Assembly (NCBI GenBank): GCA_937941245.1
Contig: CALDYC010000065.1
Span: 1-60,564 of the forward strand
Source: an uncultured Acidimicrobiales bacterium
GTDB lineage: Bacteria > Actinomycetota > Acidimicrobiia > Acidimicrobiales > UBA10347
Direction of reading: 5' to 3'
Length of the DNA: 60,564 bases
Shown here: positions 49,911 through 57,973 of the stretch, in pieces
How the letters are laid out: each line of letters opens with the position of its first letter
Position numbering within the stretch: the first letter of the stretch is position 1
Position numbers and translations under genes: made by a program
Notes under the pieces: generated by a model
Seen by the model: only the letters and a program-made list of their open reading frames with translations
What the model was told of the DNA's origin: nothing
Databases searched by the model: none

Positions 49911-50813
49911 ATGACCGAGACCGTCATCAGCTCAGCCACCAAGGAAGTCGTCATCGGCTTCGACCGACCGTTCGTCATGATCGGCGAGCGGATCAATCCA
50001 ACCGGGCGCAAACTTCTCGCAGCAGAGATGAAAGAAGGCGACTTCAGCCGGGTCGAGGCCGACGCGATCGCCCAGGTTGCGGCAGGCGCTCACATGCTCG
50101 ACGTCAATGCGGGTATTCCTCTCGCCGACGAACCAGCGCTACTCGCTCAGGCGATCAAACTGGTCCAGTCAGTTACCGACGTTCCCCTCGCCATTGACTC
50201 GTCAATCGTCGAAGCGCTCGAAGCCGGCATCGAGGCCTATGAAGGCAAGCCGCTGATCAACTCGGTCACCGGCGAGGACGAACAGATGGAACGGGTGCTG
50301 CCACTGGTCGCACGCGCCGGCGCTGCCGTGGTCGCAATCAGTAACGATGAGACCGGTATCAGCGAGGACCCAGACGTGCGCTTTGAGGTCGCACGCAAGA
50401 TCGTCAACCGCGCCGCCGACCACGGCATTCTCCCCTGCGACATCGTCGTCGACCCACTCGTCATGCCAATCGGCGCGATGGGAACCGCCGGCAAACAAGT
50501 CTTCCGGTTGGTCGGACGCCTCCGAGACGAACTCGGCGTGAACACCACCTGCGGTGCATCCAACGTCAGCTTCGGCCTACCGAACCGCCACAACATCACG
50601 GGCACCTTCCTGTCGATGGCGGTCGGTGCTGGCATGACCAGTGCAATCATGAACCCGTTGCATGCCGAGGTAAAAGCCGCCGTCATGGCTGCCGACGTCC
50701 TCGCTGGCAACGACGAAAACTGCGCGGCGTGGATTCGCGAGTTCCGTGACCCCGAAGCCGGGGGCGGCGCAGGTGGCGCTCGACGGCGAGCCGGTGGCCG
50801 CCGTCGTCGCTGA
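49911..50813 (+). CDS. Methyltetrahydrofolate:corrinoid methyltransferase (pterin-binding)
   Basis: A 300-residue TIM-barrel protein of the pterin-binding family (AcsE/MtgA/MtvA-type). Motifs: MIGERINPTGRKLLAAEM, GAHMLDVNAGIP (Asp-Asn pterin site), PLAIDSSIVEALEAG, INSVTGEDEQ, DIVVDPLVMPIG and TTCGASNVSFGLPNR. It would move methyl from the corrinoid protein to tetrahydrofolate, or the reverse. The last 20 residues form a Gly/Arg-rich tail (GGGAGGARRRAGGRRRR) that is outside the barrel. ATAGGAAT precedes the start. A separate -10 box lies between it and the next gene. Confidence 0.93.
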   Translation: MTETVISSATKEVVIGFDRPFVMIGERINPTGRKLLAAEMKEGDFSRVEADAIAQVAAGAHMLDVNAGIPLADEPALLAQAIKLVQSVTDVPLAIDSSIVEALEAGIEAYEGKPLINSVTGEDEQMERVLPLVARAGAAVVAISNDETGISEDPDVRFEVARKIVNRAADHGILPCDIVVDPLVMPIGAMGTAGKQVFRLVGRLRDELGVNTTCGASNVSFGLPNRHNITGTFLSMAVGAGMTSAIMNPLHAEVKAAVMAADVLAGNDENCAAWIREFRDPEAGGGAGGARRRAGGRRRR

Positions 50814-50837
50814 ACCCGCCTACCTAAGCTCAAAACC

Positions 50838-52790
50838 GTGCCTATCCCTGTGACCAGCCCGCAGCACCGAGTCGTGTTCACGCCTTCGGGGTTGAGCGGA
50901 AGCGTGCCCGAGGGCACGACCGTCCTGCAAGCAGCAGCCGAGCTCGGCGCCGACCTTGACACGGTCTGCGGCGGCCGCGGGATCTGTGGCCGGTGTCAGG
51001 TCAAACCAAGCATTGGCAGCTTTGCGAAATGGGCGGTCGACGTCGACGAGCAGGCGTTGTCACCCTGGGGAACGCTCGAAGCCAACTACACCGGCCGGCG
51101 CGCTATCACCGACGGTCGCCGTCTCGGATGCTCGGCGACGATCTGTGGCGATGTGGTCATCGACATTCCACCCGAGAGTCAGATCCACAAGCAAGTCATT
51201 CGCAAGTCGGTCGACGTCGGAGACCTCAGAATCGACCCGATTCACACCTTGCATTACATCCACGACGGGCCGGTACGCGCCGCGCTGTTTGACGACTGGG
51301 GGGTTGCGGCCAATGATTCGACTGACGACCTCGGCAGCGGCCCACGCACAGTTGCAGTCCGCAACGGCAACCAGATCGTTGCCAGCTGGGACGGCTATGT
51401 CGATCGGGTGACCGGTATCGCCATCGACGTCGGCTCGACAACCATCGCCGGCCACTTGATCGACCTTTCGACAGGCGACGTTCTCGCAACCGCAGGGCGA
51501 ATGAATCCGCAGATTCGCTTTGGCGAAGACCTCATGAGTCGCGTGAGCTACGTGATGATGAACCCCGGCGGCGACGCTGAGTTAACTGCCGCTGTACGAA
51601 CGGCGCTGCAAGAGCTCACCGGTGAGCTTGTCAACGAAGCTGCCTTTCCCGTTGACCGAGTTCTCGATGTCACGCTGGTTGGCAATCCGATCATGCACCA
51701 TCTTGTGCTTGGCTATGACCCGACGCCTCTCGGACAATCGCCGTTTCCGTTAGCAGTCGAAGGTGCGGTCTCGACGACGGCCGCCGCGATCGAGCTTGAG
51801 CTTCCCAACGCTTCGGTCTACGTCGCTCCGTGCATCGCCGGCCATGTCGGAGCTGACACCGCCGCCGCGATTCTTAACGAGGGCCCGCACCGAAGCTCCG
51901 CCATTCAGCTTCTCGTTGATGTTGGCACAAACGCCGAAATCGTGCTCGGCAATGACCAACAGCTCTTTGCCTGTTCCAGCCCAACCGGCCCGGCATTCGA
52001 AGGAGCCCAGATCAGCTCCGGTCAACGAGCAACAGCTGGCGCTATCGAACGGGTGCAGATTGACCGGACCACCCTTGAGCCCCGCTTCACGGTAATCGGG
52101 AGCGAGCTGTGGTCAGACGAACCCGGCTTCGCCGAAGCAACCCAATCGACCGGGATCACCGGTATTTGTGGATCCGGGATCATCGAAGCGATCAGCGAGT
52201 TGGTCAGCACCGGCATCATCGACCAGGCAGGCGTCATACGCGGCGAGCTGGCATCGACCACTACCAGAATCGTTGCCGATCACCGGACGTTTGACTACAT
52301 CCTCGCGGCCGGCATCGCAGCCGACGGGACCGACGAGATCCGGGTCACTCAGGCTGACGTACGAGCAATTCAGCTCGCCAAGGCGGCGCTCAAAGCCGGC
52401 ATTGACCTGCTGCTCGAACACGCCGAACTAACCACCGTCGACGAGATCCGTCTGGCAGGAGCGTTCGGAGCCCATATCGACCCAGCCCATGCCATGGTCG
52501 TCGGCTTGATCCCGGAGATCGACGTGACCAACGTTCGTGCCGTCGGCAACGCGGCCGGAAGCGGCGCCGTCCGCACCCTGCTTTCAGGCGAGCAGCGGCG
52601 CGAAATAGAAGACGTCGTGCGCGACGTCATCAAGATCGAGACGGCGATCGAGCCTCGCTTTCAGGAGCACTTCGTCACCGCCCTCGCATTCCCCCGATCG
52701 ACCGCCCCGACCACGGGCACCAGCAGCAGTACCGGCGGCCGTCGCAGACGATCCCGCACAGCCACGAGCACCTCCAGGAGTCCCTCATGA
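50838..52790 (+). CDS. RamA-like reductive activator of corrinoid proteins (2Fe-2S + ASKHA, DUF4445)
   Basis: A 650-residue protein. The N-terminal ferredoxin domain binds a plant-type [2Fe-2S] cluster through Cys44, Cys50, Cys53 and Cys98 (DTVCGGRGICGRCQV and RRLGCSA). The C-terminal DUF4445 part is an ASKHA-type ATPase: GIAIDVGSTTIAGHLID, LLVDVGTNAEIVLG and TGICGSGIIEAISELV. Such proteins use ATP to drive reduction of inactive Co(II) corrinoid to Co(I). The tail after about residue 625 is Ser/Thr/Arg/Gly-rich. GTG 50838 is placed by TAAGCT ending 7 nt upstream, an internal promoter. Its stop overlaps the MttB-like start (ATGA). Confidence 0.93.
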   Translation: MPIPVTSPQHRVVFTPSGLSGSVPEGTTVLQAAAELGADLDTVCGGRGICGRCQVKPSIGSFAKWAVDVDEQALSPWGTLEANYTGRRAITDGRRLGCSATICGDVVIDIPPESQIHKQVIRKSVDVGDLRIDPIHTLHYIHDGPVRAALFDDWGVAANDSTDDLGSGPRTVAVRNGNQIVASWDGYVDRVTGIAIDVGSTTIAGHLIDLSTGDVLATAGRMNPQIRFGEDLMSRVSYVMMNPGGDAELTAAVRTALQELTGELVNEAAFPVDRVLDVTLVGNPIMHHLVLGYDPTPLGQSPFPLAVEGAVSTTAAAIELELPNASVYVAPCIAGHVGADTAAAILNEGPHRSSAIQLLVDVGTNAEIVLGNDQQLFACSSPTGPAFEGAQISSGQRATAGAIERVQIDRTTLEPRFTVIGSELWSDEPGFAEATQSTGITGICGSGIIEAISELVSTGIIDQAGVIRGELASTTTRIVADHRTFDYILAAGIAADGTDEIRVTQADVRAIQLAKAALKAGIDLLLEHAELTTVDEIRLAGAFGAHIDPAHAMVVGLIPEIDVTNVRAVGNAAGSGAVRTLLSGEQRREIEDVVRDVIKIETAIEPRFQEHFVTALAFPRSTAPTTGTSSSTGGRRRRSRTATSTSRSPS

Positions 52791-54340
52791 CCGATGCAGA
52801 AACACCAAGCCCACGCCGTCGCCGCGGTGGTGGGGGCCGAGCCGCGCGGCAGGCCGCACGTGCCGGCAACAACGCCGAAGTGCAGGCCTGGCTCGAACGT
52901 CGGCTTCCCCCCGTCGACATGATCGACGATGAGGCGTATGCCACGATCGAAGCGAACGCCGACATCATTCTCGAAGAGATCGGTATCGCATTTCAGGACT
53001 TCCCCGAAGCCCTGCAGATCTGGAAGAACGCTGGCGCTGACGTCCGCGGCGACATGGTCCACTTCCCCAAGGGCATGTGTCGCCAGATCGTCCAGGACAA
53101 CGCGCCGAAGATTTTCACCCAACATGCTCGCAACGCTGACCGAAGCGTGCAGATCGGCGGAAACGCCACCGTATTCGCACCGAACTATGGGTCACCATTC
53201 GCAATGGACCTCGACAATGGTCGGCGTTACGCGACGCTCAACGACTTCGAGAACATCGTGAAGCTCGTGTATCAACTTCCCCATCTGCATCATTCAGGTG
53301 GCACGGTCTGCGAGCCGGTGGACGTTCCGGTGAACAAGCGGCATCTCGACATGGTGTATTCACACATCAAGTACAGCGACAAGCCATATATGGGATCGGT
53401 CACCGCTGCAGAGCGCGCCGTCGACTCGATTGAGCTGAGCCGAATCGCATTCGGCGGCGACCTCGCTGACCGCACCGTGATGACATCGCTCATCAATGCT
53501 TCGTCGCCGCTGCGCTGGGACGGGACCATGCTCGGCGCCGCAACCGCGTACGCCAAAGAGAACCAGGCCGCGATCTTGTCGCCATTCATTCTCGCTGGAG
53601 CCATGTCTCCGGTAACGGTGGCGGGTTTGGCCGCTCAGTCTCTGGCCGAGGCCCTCTCGGGGATGGCGTACTACCAGCTGGTCCGGCCTGGGGCTCCGGT
53701 CATCTTCGGCACCTTCGCTAGCTCGATGTCGATGGCGACCGGAGCTCCGACGTTCGGCACCCCCGAGGCAGGTCAAGCAATTCACGTGATGGCCGGGTTG
53801 GCGAGGCGGGTCGGCGTTCCGTTCCGCTCGGGCGGCCAGTTCACCTCATCGAAGTACCCCGACGCCCAAGCGGCCTACGAGTCAGCCCACAGCCTCATGC
53901 CGACCGTCCAGGCTGGAGTGAACTTTGTTCTGCATGCCGCTGGTTGGCAAGAGGGCGGCCTGTCGATCGGCTACGAGAAACTCATCCTCGATGCCGACCA
54001 GCTGGGAGCGATGACCGTGTACGGCCAGGGTGTTGACATGTCCGACAATGGCCAGGCCATGGAAGCGTTCCACACCAACGACCACGGTCAGCACTTTCTC
54101 GGCAACGGACACACCCTGAAGAACTTCGAATCTGCGTTCTGGCGGTCTGAAATGTCGAACAACGACAGCTTCGAGCAGTGGGAGGAAGAAGGCTCACTGA
54201 CCTCAGCCAACCGGGCAAACGCTCGATGGAAGCAGTTGCTCACCGAGTACCAGGCACCCGAGCTCGACGCCGCGATCGACGCCGAGCTCACGGACTTCAT
54301 CGCTCGCCGAAAGTCCGAAATGCCCGACGCCTCGTACTAG
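52787..54340 (+). CDS. MttB-family (trimethylamine methyltransferase-like) corrinoid methyltransferase, non-pyrrolysine
   Basis: A 517-residue member of the MttB superfamily: a basic Arg/Gly-rich N-terminus (residues 9-27), then LPPVDMIDDEAYATIEANADIILEEIGI, IFTQHARNADRSVQIGG, APNYGSPFAMDLDNGRRYATLNDFENIVKL, and LSPFILAGAMSPVTVAGLAAQSLAEALSG. The frame has no internal TAG, so it belongs to the non-Pyl branch that includes glycine betaine methyltransferases (MtgB and the Roseobacter glycine betaine transmethylase). It should transfer a methyl from a quaternary amine, such as glycine betaine, to the corrinoid protein. The substrate is inferred, not shown. It is the last gene of the operon. Confidence 0.93.
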   Translation: MTDAETPSPRRRRGGGGRAARQAARAGNNAEVQAWLERRLPPVDMIDDEAYATIEANADIILEEIGIAFQDFPEALQIWKNAGADVRGDMVHFPKGMCRQIVQDNAPKIFTQHARNADRSVQIGGNATVFAPNYGSPFAMDLDNGRRYATLNDFENIVKLVYQLPHLHHSGGTVCEPVDVPVNKRHLDMVYSHIKYSDKPYMGSVTAAERAVDSIELSRIAFGGDLADRTVMTSLINASSPLRWDGTMLGAATAYAKENQAAILSPFILAGAMSPVTVAGLAAQSLAEALSGMAYYQLVRPGAPVIFGTFASSMSMATGAPTFGTPEAGQAIHVMAGLARRVGVPFRSGGQFTSSKYPDAQAAYESAHSLMPTVQAGVNFVLHAAGWQEGGLSIGYEKLILDADQLGAMTVYGQGVDMSDNGQAMEAFHTNDHGQHFLGNGHTLKNFESAFWRSEMSNNDSFEQWEEEGSLTSANRANARWKQLLTEYQAPELDAAIDAELTDFIARRKSEMPDASY

Positions 54341-54355
54341 CTAGCCTCGTACGAG
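54329..54355. repeat. Short direct repeat at the MttB-like gene end with a palindrome
   Basis: GCCTCGTAC is found at 54329-54337 and 54344-54352, spanning the TAG stop (54338-54340). CTCGTACGAG (54346-54355) is a perfect 10-bp palindrome and may help end transcription, although no T-run follows. Confidence 0.65.
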
Positions 54356-54380
54356 CTCGCACTGCCCCTGGCCAACGCAT

Positions 54381-54993
54381 TCAGTGCGCGTATGACTCCT
54401 CAGAGCGTGCATAGGCATTGAGCACCGCTACGCCCTGAGTCGGGTCGTCAACGGTCACGACGAACACCTTTCCGTTCTTGAGATCGACTCGAATCGCCGG
54501 CCCCTTACGCAACACCACTGCGGCCTGCTTCATAAGAAACAAACTGCCCCGATAGCCCCAGCCACCCCAGTCTCGTGGTTTGGCGTCGATCACCGAAGCT
54601 GACGCGATATCAGTTGAACGAATGCGGGTGCGGGGCCACGGCAACAATCCGTAGTGCACCGTCAACCCGGTGGGTCCGGCATGGACCCTGATCGACCCGA
54701 GACTCAGCACGAGCAGCCCGATACATGCCGGGGGCAGACGCTGCCGGCATCGACCGTGACTGCGTCGCAACAACGATCACGAGCGCCATCGATGCAGCGA
54801 GCAGCACACCCGAGGTCAAACCGAACCATAGGGGCGACATCGACCCATCAGGGGTGCCCGACCCCAAGGCGAAGTGCGTTGCGATCGGATTCGGAAGGTC
54901 GCCTGACCACAGCAGCCACGGAATAACGGCGAGCAAACCAAGCGCTACCGGAATTCCGATTCCGAGGATGGCCTGTGCGTTTCGTGTACTCAT
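54381..54993 (-). pseudogene. DUF1648-type membrane protein, frameshifted
   Basis: Two overlapping frames give the two halves of one actinobacterial protein type. The first (from ATG 54993) reads ILGIGIPVALGLLAVIPWLLWSGDLPNPIATHF and continues to a second membrane segment. The second, ending at 54381, reads LGSIRVHAGPTGLTVHYGLLPWPRTRI and DWGGWGYRGSLFLMKQAAVVLRKG with RVDLKNGKVFVVTVDDPTQG, the typical C-terminal domain. A frame change near 54730-54750 is needed to join them, and the combined length, about 205 residues, is short, so some middle sequence may also be lost. A sequencing error cannot be ruled out. The start overlaps the stop of the GntR gene (ATGA). Confidence 0.75.
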
Positions 54994-55337
54994 AGCTGCA
55001 CCTCCAGCAGTGCGTGGATTTCGTCGTCTGTCAGACCGTTCAGACGGGCCTGCGTCACGAGCTCTCGGACGATTTCGGTCAGATCAACTCGCTCAACTGC
55101 TGCCTCGGTCACGATGGTTCCGCGACCGCGTCGTACCTCGAGTAGGCCCTCATCTCGCAGCGTCTGGTACGCACGCAACAGCGTGTGTACGTTGACATCG
55201 AGCGTGCTGGCCAATGCACGAGCAGCGGGAAGCCGGTCGCCCGGCGATAGCTCGTGTGAGCTAATCGCACGACGCAACTGAGCAGCCAACTGTTCATGCA
55301 GAGGTTGCGAAGAACCGAGGTCGACCCGTAACAGCAT
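54990..55337 (-). CDS. GntR-family regulator, YtrA subfamily
   Basis: A 115-residue short GntR protein: PLHEQLAAQLRRAISSHELSPGDRLPAARALASTLDVNVHTLLRAYQTLRDEGLLEVRRGRGTIV is the winged helix, and only about 45 residues follow, the small dimerisation tail of the YtrA type. These usually control an adjacent membrane-protein or ABC gene; here the partner is the broken DUF1648 gene, coupled by ATGA. ATG 55337 follows TATAAT by 6 nt. As a leaderless gene with a consensus promoter it may be strongly expressed unless autorepressed. Confidence 0.92.
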   Translation of the reverse strand: MLLRVDLGSSQPLHEQLAAQLRRAISSHELSPGDRLPAARALASTLDVNVHTLLRAYQTLRDEGLLEVRRGRGTIVTEAAVERVDLTEIVRELVTQARLNGLTDDEIHALLEVQL

Positions 55338-55343
55338 TGTTTG

Positions 55344-55371
55344 ATTATAACTAGAACAACGAGATTGTCAA
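55344..55371 (-). promoter_or_regulatory. Consensus promoter of the GntR gene
   Basis: On the minus strand TTGACA (55371-55366), a 16-bp spacer and TATAAT (55349-55344) are both perfect consensus hexamers. TATAAT ends 6 nt before the ATG at 55337, so the mRNA would have little or no 5' leader. This anchors the interpretation of weaker TANNNT boxes in the window. Confidence 0.8.
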
Positions 55372-55511
55372 CGGCAGCGTCTCAGAATTGTCAACTGGCT
55401 GCCACACCCGGACCGAGCCGAGATAATCCGCCCGACGCACTAGACGGGGGGTGCAGTTGGTGACCGGGCGGCCGACGTCGATTCGACGCCGCCAGCCATG
55501 CCACCAAGCAG

Positions 55512-57722
55512 TCAGCGACCTGCGCCAACGAGTTCAACCCGAGGCAATGCATCAGGCTCGACCCCGCCAGGGTTTCCGCCATCGGACCGATCCTCGCCTG
55601 CTGACCGCTTCGACAACGCTGCACCGCTCTCCGAGAGCCCAAATCGCTGATGGAAGCGGCGAAGTGGCGCTGGCGCCCACCAGTTCCATTCGCCGAGCAG
55701 TTTCATCGTGGCCGGCACAAGCAGCATACGGACGACGGTTGCATCGAGTACGACAGCAAGAGCGAGACCCACGCCGAGTGCCTTGATCTCGACCGTCGAT
55801 GCCGTTGCGAACGAGAGAAACACAATGGCGATCAACGCCGCTGCCGAGGTGATGATCCGACCTGTCGAGGTCAAACCCCGACGGACTGCTTCGTCATTGG
55901 CATGCGGGTGGCCCTCAGCAACAAGCTCATCATGGATCTCCGCGACCCGGCTCAACAGAAATACCTCGTAGTCCATGCTCAAACCAAATGCCAGGAAAAA
56001 GATCAGGAACGGGGCCCACAAGGACAGATAGCCGACCGTCTCGAAGTCGAGCACCCCAGCGAGCGCTCCATTCTGGAAGCCCCACACGAGCACCCCGAAC
56101 GTTGCAGTTAGCGACAGGGCATTCATGACCATTGCCTTGATAGGGATCAGGACTGACCCGGTCAACAAGAACAGGAGCACCAACGTGGCAAGCGCCATCA
56201 CCGCAAGGGCCAGCGGCAGCCGCCCGAATAATTGGTCTTTACCGTCGACCAACATTGCTGCTGCGCCACCGACCTGAATATCGGCTTGGGTCTCGATCGA
56301 TCGCAGATCGCCAACAACAGTTTCGGCGCGTTCACCCTGAGACTCGCCGTCGACGATGACATCGAGAACGACCGTGCCATCAGGAGATCCTGGCCGTTCA
56401 CCGGCGAATGCCACGCCCGGGACCTGCTCGACCTGCATGCGCAGATCAGCGAGCGCAGCGACCGAACCCTGTGCCACCACGACGACCGGGTCTGCGCCCC
56501 CGTCGGCGAATCGGTCCTGGCGTAGGTCGAATAGTTCCCGGGTCTCAAGGGAAGCAGGCAGCCCTTCGGCACCCGGGATCTGCAGACGGGCCCCGAGGAA
56601 CGGAGCGGCCATCGCAACAAGGACAACCGTGACTGCAACAGCCACAGGCACTGCACGACGCTGCACAAAGTGGGCAACCGTTCCGAATAGTCCTGCTCGT
56701 TCGGTGTCAGGTTCGGGGACCGAGATGCGGTGACCGAGGGCAGCGAGAACTGCCGGAACCAGCGTGATGGCCGCAGCCATTGCCAGCAACACCACACCCA
56801 TGCCACCAATACCGATCGATGTGAAAATCATGTTGTCAAACAACAAGAAGCCGAGGAGCGAAACCGCCACGGTCAACCCGCTGAACAGAACGGTTCGCCC
56901 CGCGGACGCAACCGTGCGAACAACCGATTCGTGCACGTCAAACCCGTCACGACGCTCACTACGGAATCGGCTAACGACGAGAAGTGCGTAGTCAACTGAC
57001 AGGCCGAGGCCAAGCATGGTCGCGGCGTTGAGCGCGAACACCGACAGCTCGGTGAATTCGGCGGCGATGCGCAGAATCAGCAACGTGCCGGGCACTGCGA
57101 CCACCGTGACGAGAAGCGGAAGCGATGCAGCCAGCAGCCCGCCGAAGATCAGAAACAGCACCAGAAGCACGAGCGGCATCGAAATCAGTTCAGCTCGTTG
57201 CAGGTCAGACTCGTTTTGTTCGACTGCCTCGATTTGCACCATCGCGGCACCGCCGACAATCACACGTGGGGCATCGATCTCCCGCAAGGTCTCCTCGACC
57301 TCATCGATGACCGCTGATGTCTGGGCCTCGGTCAGGTCCGAGTTGATCGTGATCGCGATAAGGGTGGCCTGGCCGTCGTTCGCGGTGAGCTGTGGAAGCG
57401 GAACCGAGTACCGGTCCACGGCAGCGTCGACCCCGTCGATGTCTTGGACGGCCGCGGTAGCGGCGGTGACGGTCTCGGCCGTGGCTGGGTCCTCGACGTC
57501 GAGCCCGACAACTGCGGCCACCAGGGACGGATCGGCCATACCCATGTCTTCGAGGGCGTTCGTCACTGCCTCGGATTCGCTTCCTCGAATCCCACCAGGG
57601 TCCGTGACCAAGCGACTGGTGACGCTGCCGCCGATGACAACAGCAGCGATCACAAAGAGCATCCAGAAGGCCATGACCAAACGTCTGCGTTTGACGATGA
57701 GGGAGCCGAGTGCACCAAGCAT
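55512..57722 (-). CDS. MMPL/RND-family exporter
   Basis: A 736-residue transporter of the MMPL type: an initial membrane segment (MAFWMLFVIAAVVIGGSV), an extracytoplasmic domain, a first group of membrane helices around LVLLVLFLIFGGLLAASLPLLVTV and MLGLGLSVDYALLVVSRF, a second outside domain, and a second group with FLLTGSVLIPIKAMVMNAL and LAFGLSMDYEVFLLSRV. The paired GLSxDY motifs carry the proton-relay Asp residues. It exports lipids, antibiotics or other hydrophobic compounds with the proton gradient. ATG 57722 follows AAAGGA. Its promoter region carries palindromes shared with the tetR-type gene, which very likely represses it. Confidence 0.93.
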   Translation of the reverse strand: MLGALGSLIVKRRRLVMAFWMLFVIAAVVIGGSVTSRLVTDPGGIRGSESEAVTNALEDMGMADPSLVAAVVGLDVEDPATAETVTAATAAVQDIDGVDAAVDRYSVPLPQLTANDGQATLIAITINSDLTEAQTSAVIDEVEETLREIDAPRVIVGGAAMVQIEAVEQNESDLQRAELISMPLVLLVLFLIFGGLLAASLPLLVTVVAVPGTLLILRIAAEFTELSVFALNAATMLGLGLSVDYALLVVSRFRSERRDGFDVHESVVRTVASAGRTVLFSGLTVAVSLLGFLLFDNMIFTSIGIGGMGVVLLAMAAAITLVPAVLAALGHRISVPEPDTERAGLFGTVAHFVQRRAVPVAVAVTVVLVAMAAPFLGARLQIPGAEGLPASLETRELFDLRQDRFADGGADPVVVVAQGSVAALADLRMQVEQVPGVAFAGERPGSPDGTVVLDVIVDGESQGERAETVVGDLRSIETQADIQVGGAAAMLVDGKDQLFGRLPLALAVMALATLVLLFLLTGSVLIPIKAMVMNALSLTATFGVLVWGFQNGALAGVLDFETVGYLSLWAPFLIFFLAFGLSMDYEVFLLSRVAEIHDELVAEGHPHANDEAVRRGLTSTGRIITSAAALIAIVFLSFATASTVEIKALGVGLALAVVLDATVVRMLLVPATMKLLGEWNWWAPAPLRRFHQRFGLSESGAALSKRSAGEDRSDGGNPGGVEPDALPRVELVGAGR

Positions 57723-57758
57723 GGGTTGTGTTCCTTTCGATCCGGCCACGGAAGGTAC

Positions 57759-57811
57759 TTACGATGTATGTTGTGGCTCGACTGCCAACATACACCGTAA
57801 ACTTACGGTGT
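57759..57811. promoter_or_regulatory. Operators in the MMPL promoter, matching the TetR-gene operator
   Basis: A perfect 9-2-9 palindrome ACACCGTAA-AC-TTACGGTGT lies at 57792-57811. Its left arm also pairs with a second half-site: TTACGATGTATGTTG (57759-57773) and CAACATACACCGTAA (57786-57800) are 14/15 inverted with a 12-bp spacer. The half-site TTACGGTGT recurs in the operator at the TetR gene start. Confidence 0.72.
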
Positions 57812-57849
57812 CAACCCGTGCGCTGAAAATCGTGACACAGAACACACAC

Positions 57850-57885
57850 CACAACGCCGACATCACAACGCCGACATCACAACGC
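57850..57885. repeat. Tandem repeat, 14 bp x 2.6
   Basis: CACAACGCCGACAT is repeated at 57850-57863 and 57864-57877, then an 8-bp partial copy to 57885. It lies between the MMPL promoter and the end of the TetR gene. Confidence 0.85.
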
Positions 57886-57973
57886 ATGGAGCGCGACAAA
57901 GGGCAGGTTGGGTTCGCCGAGCCCGCCCCCGACCCGACTTCGCTCTGCGCTCGATGCCGACGCAGTGCGGTGA

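Noticed and set aside
52787-54340. Pyrrolysine-containing MttB read through TAG
   Set aside because: The only TAG is the final stop, and the frame already has full family length.
57850-57885. CRISPR-like array
   Set aside because: The 14-bp units are directly adjacent with no spacers and only 2.6 copies; no cas gene is present.
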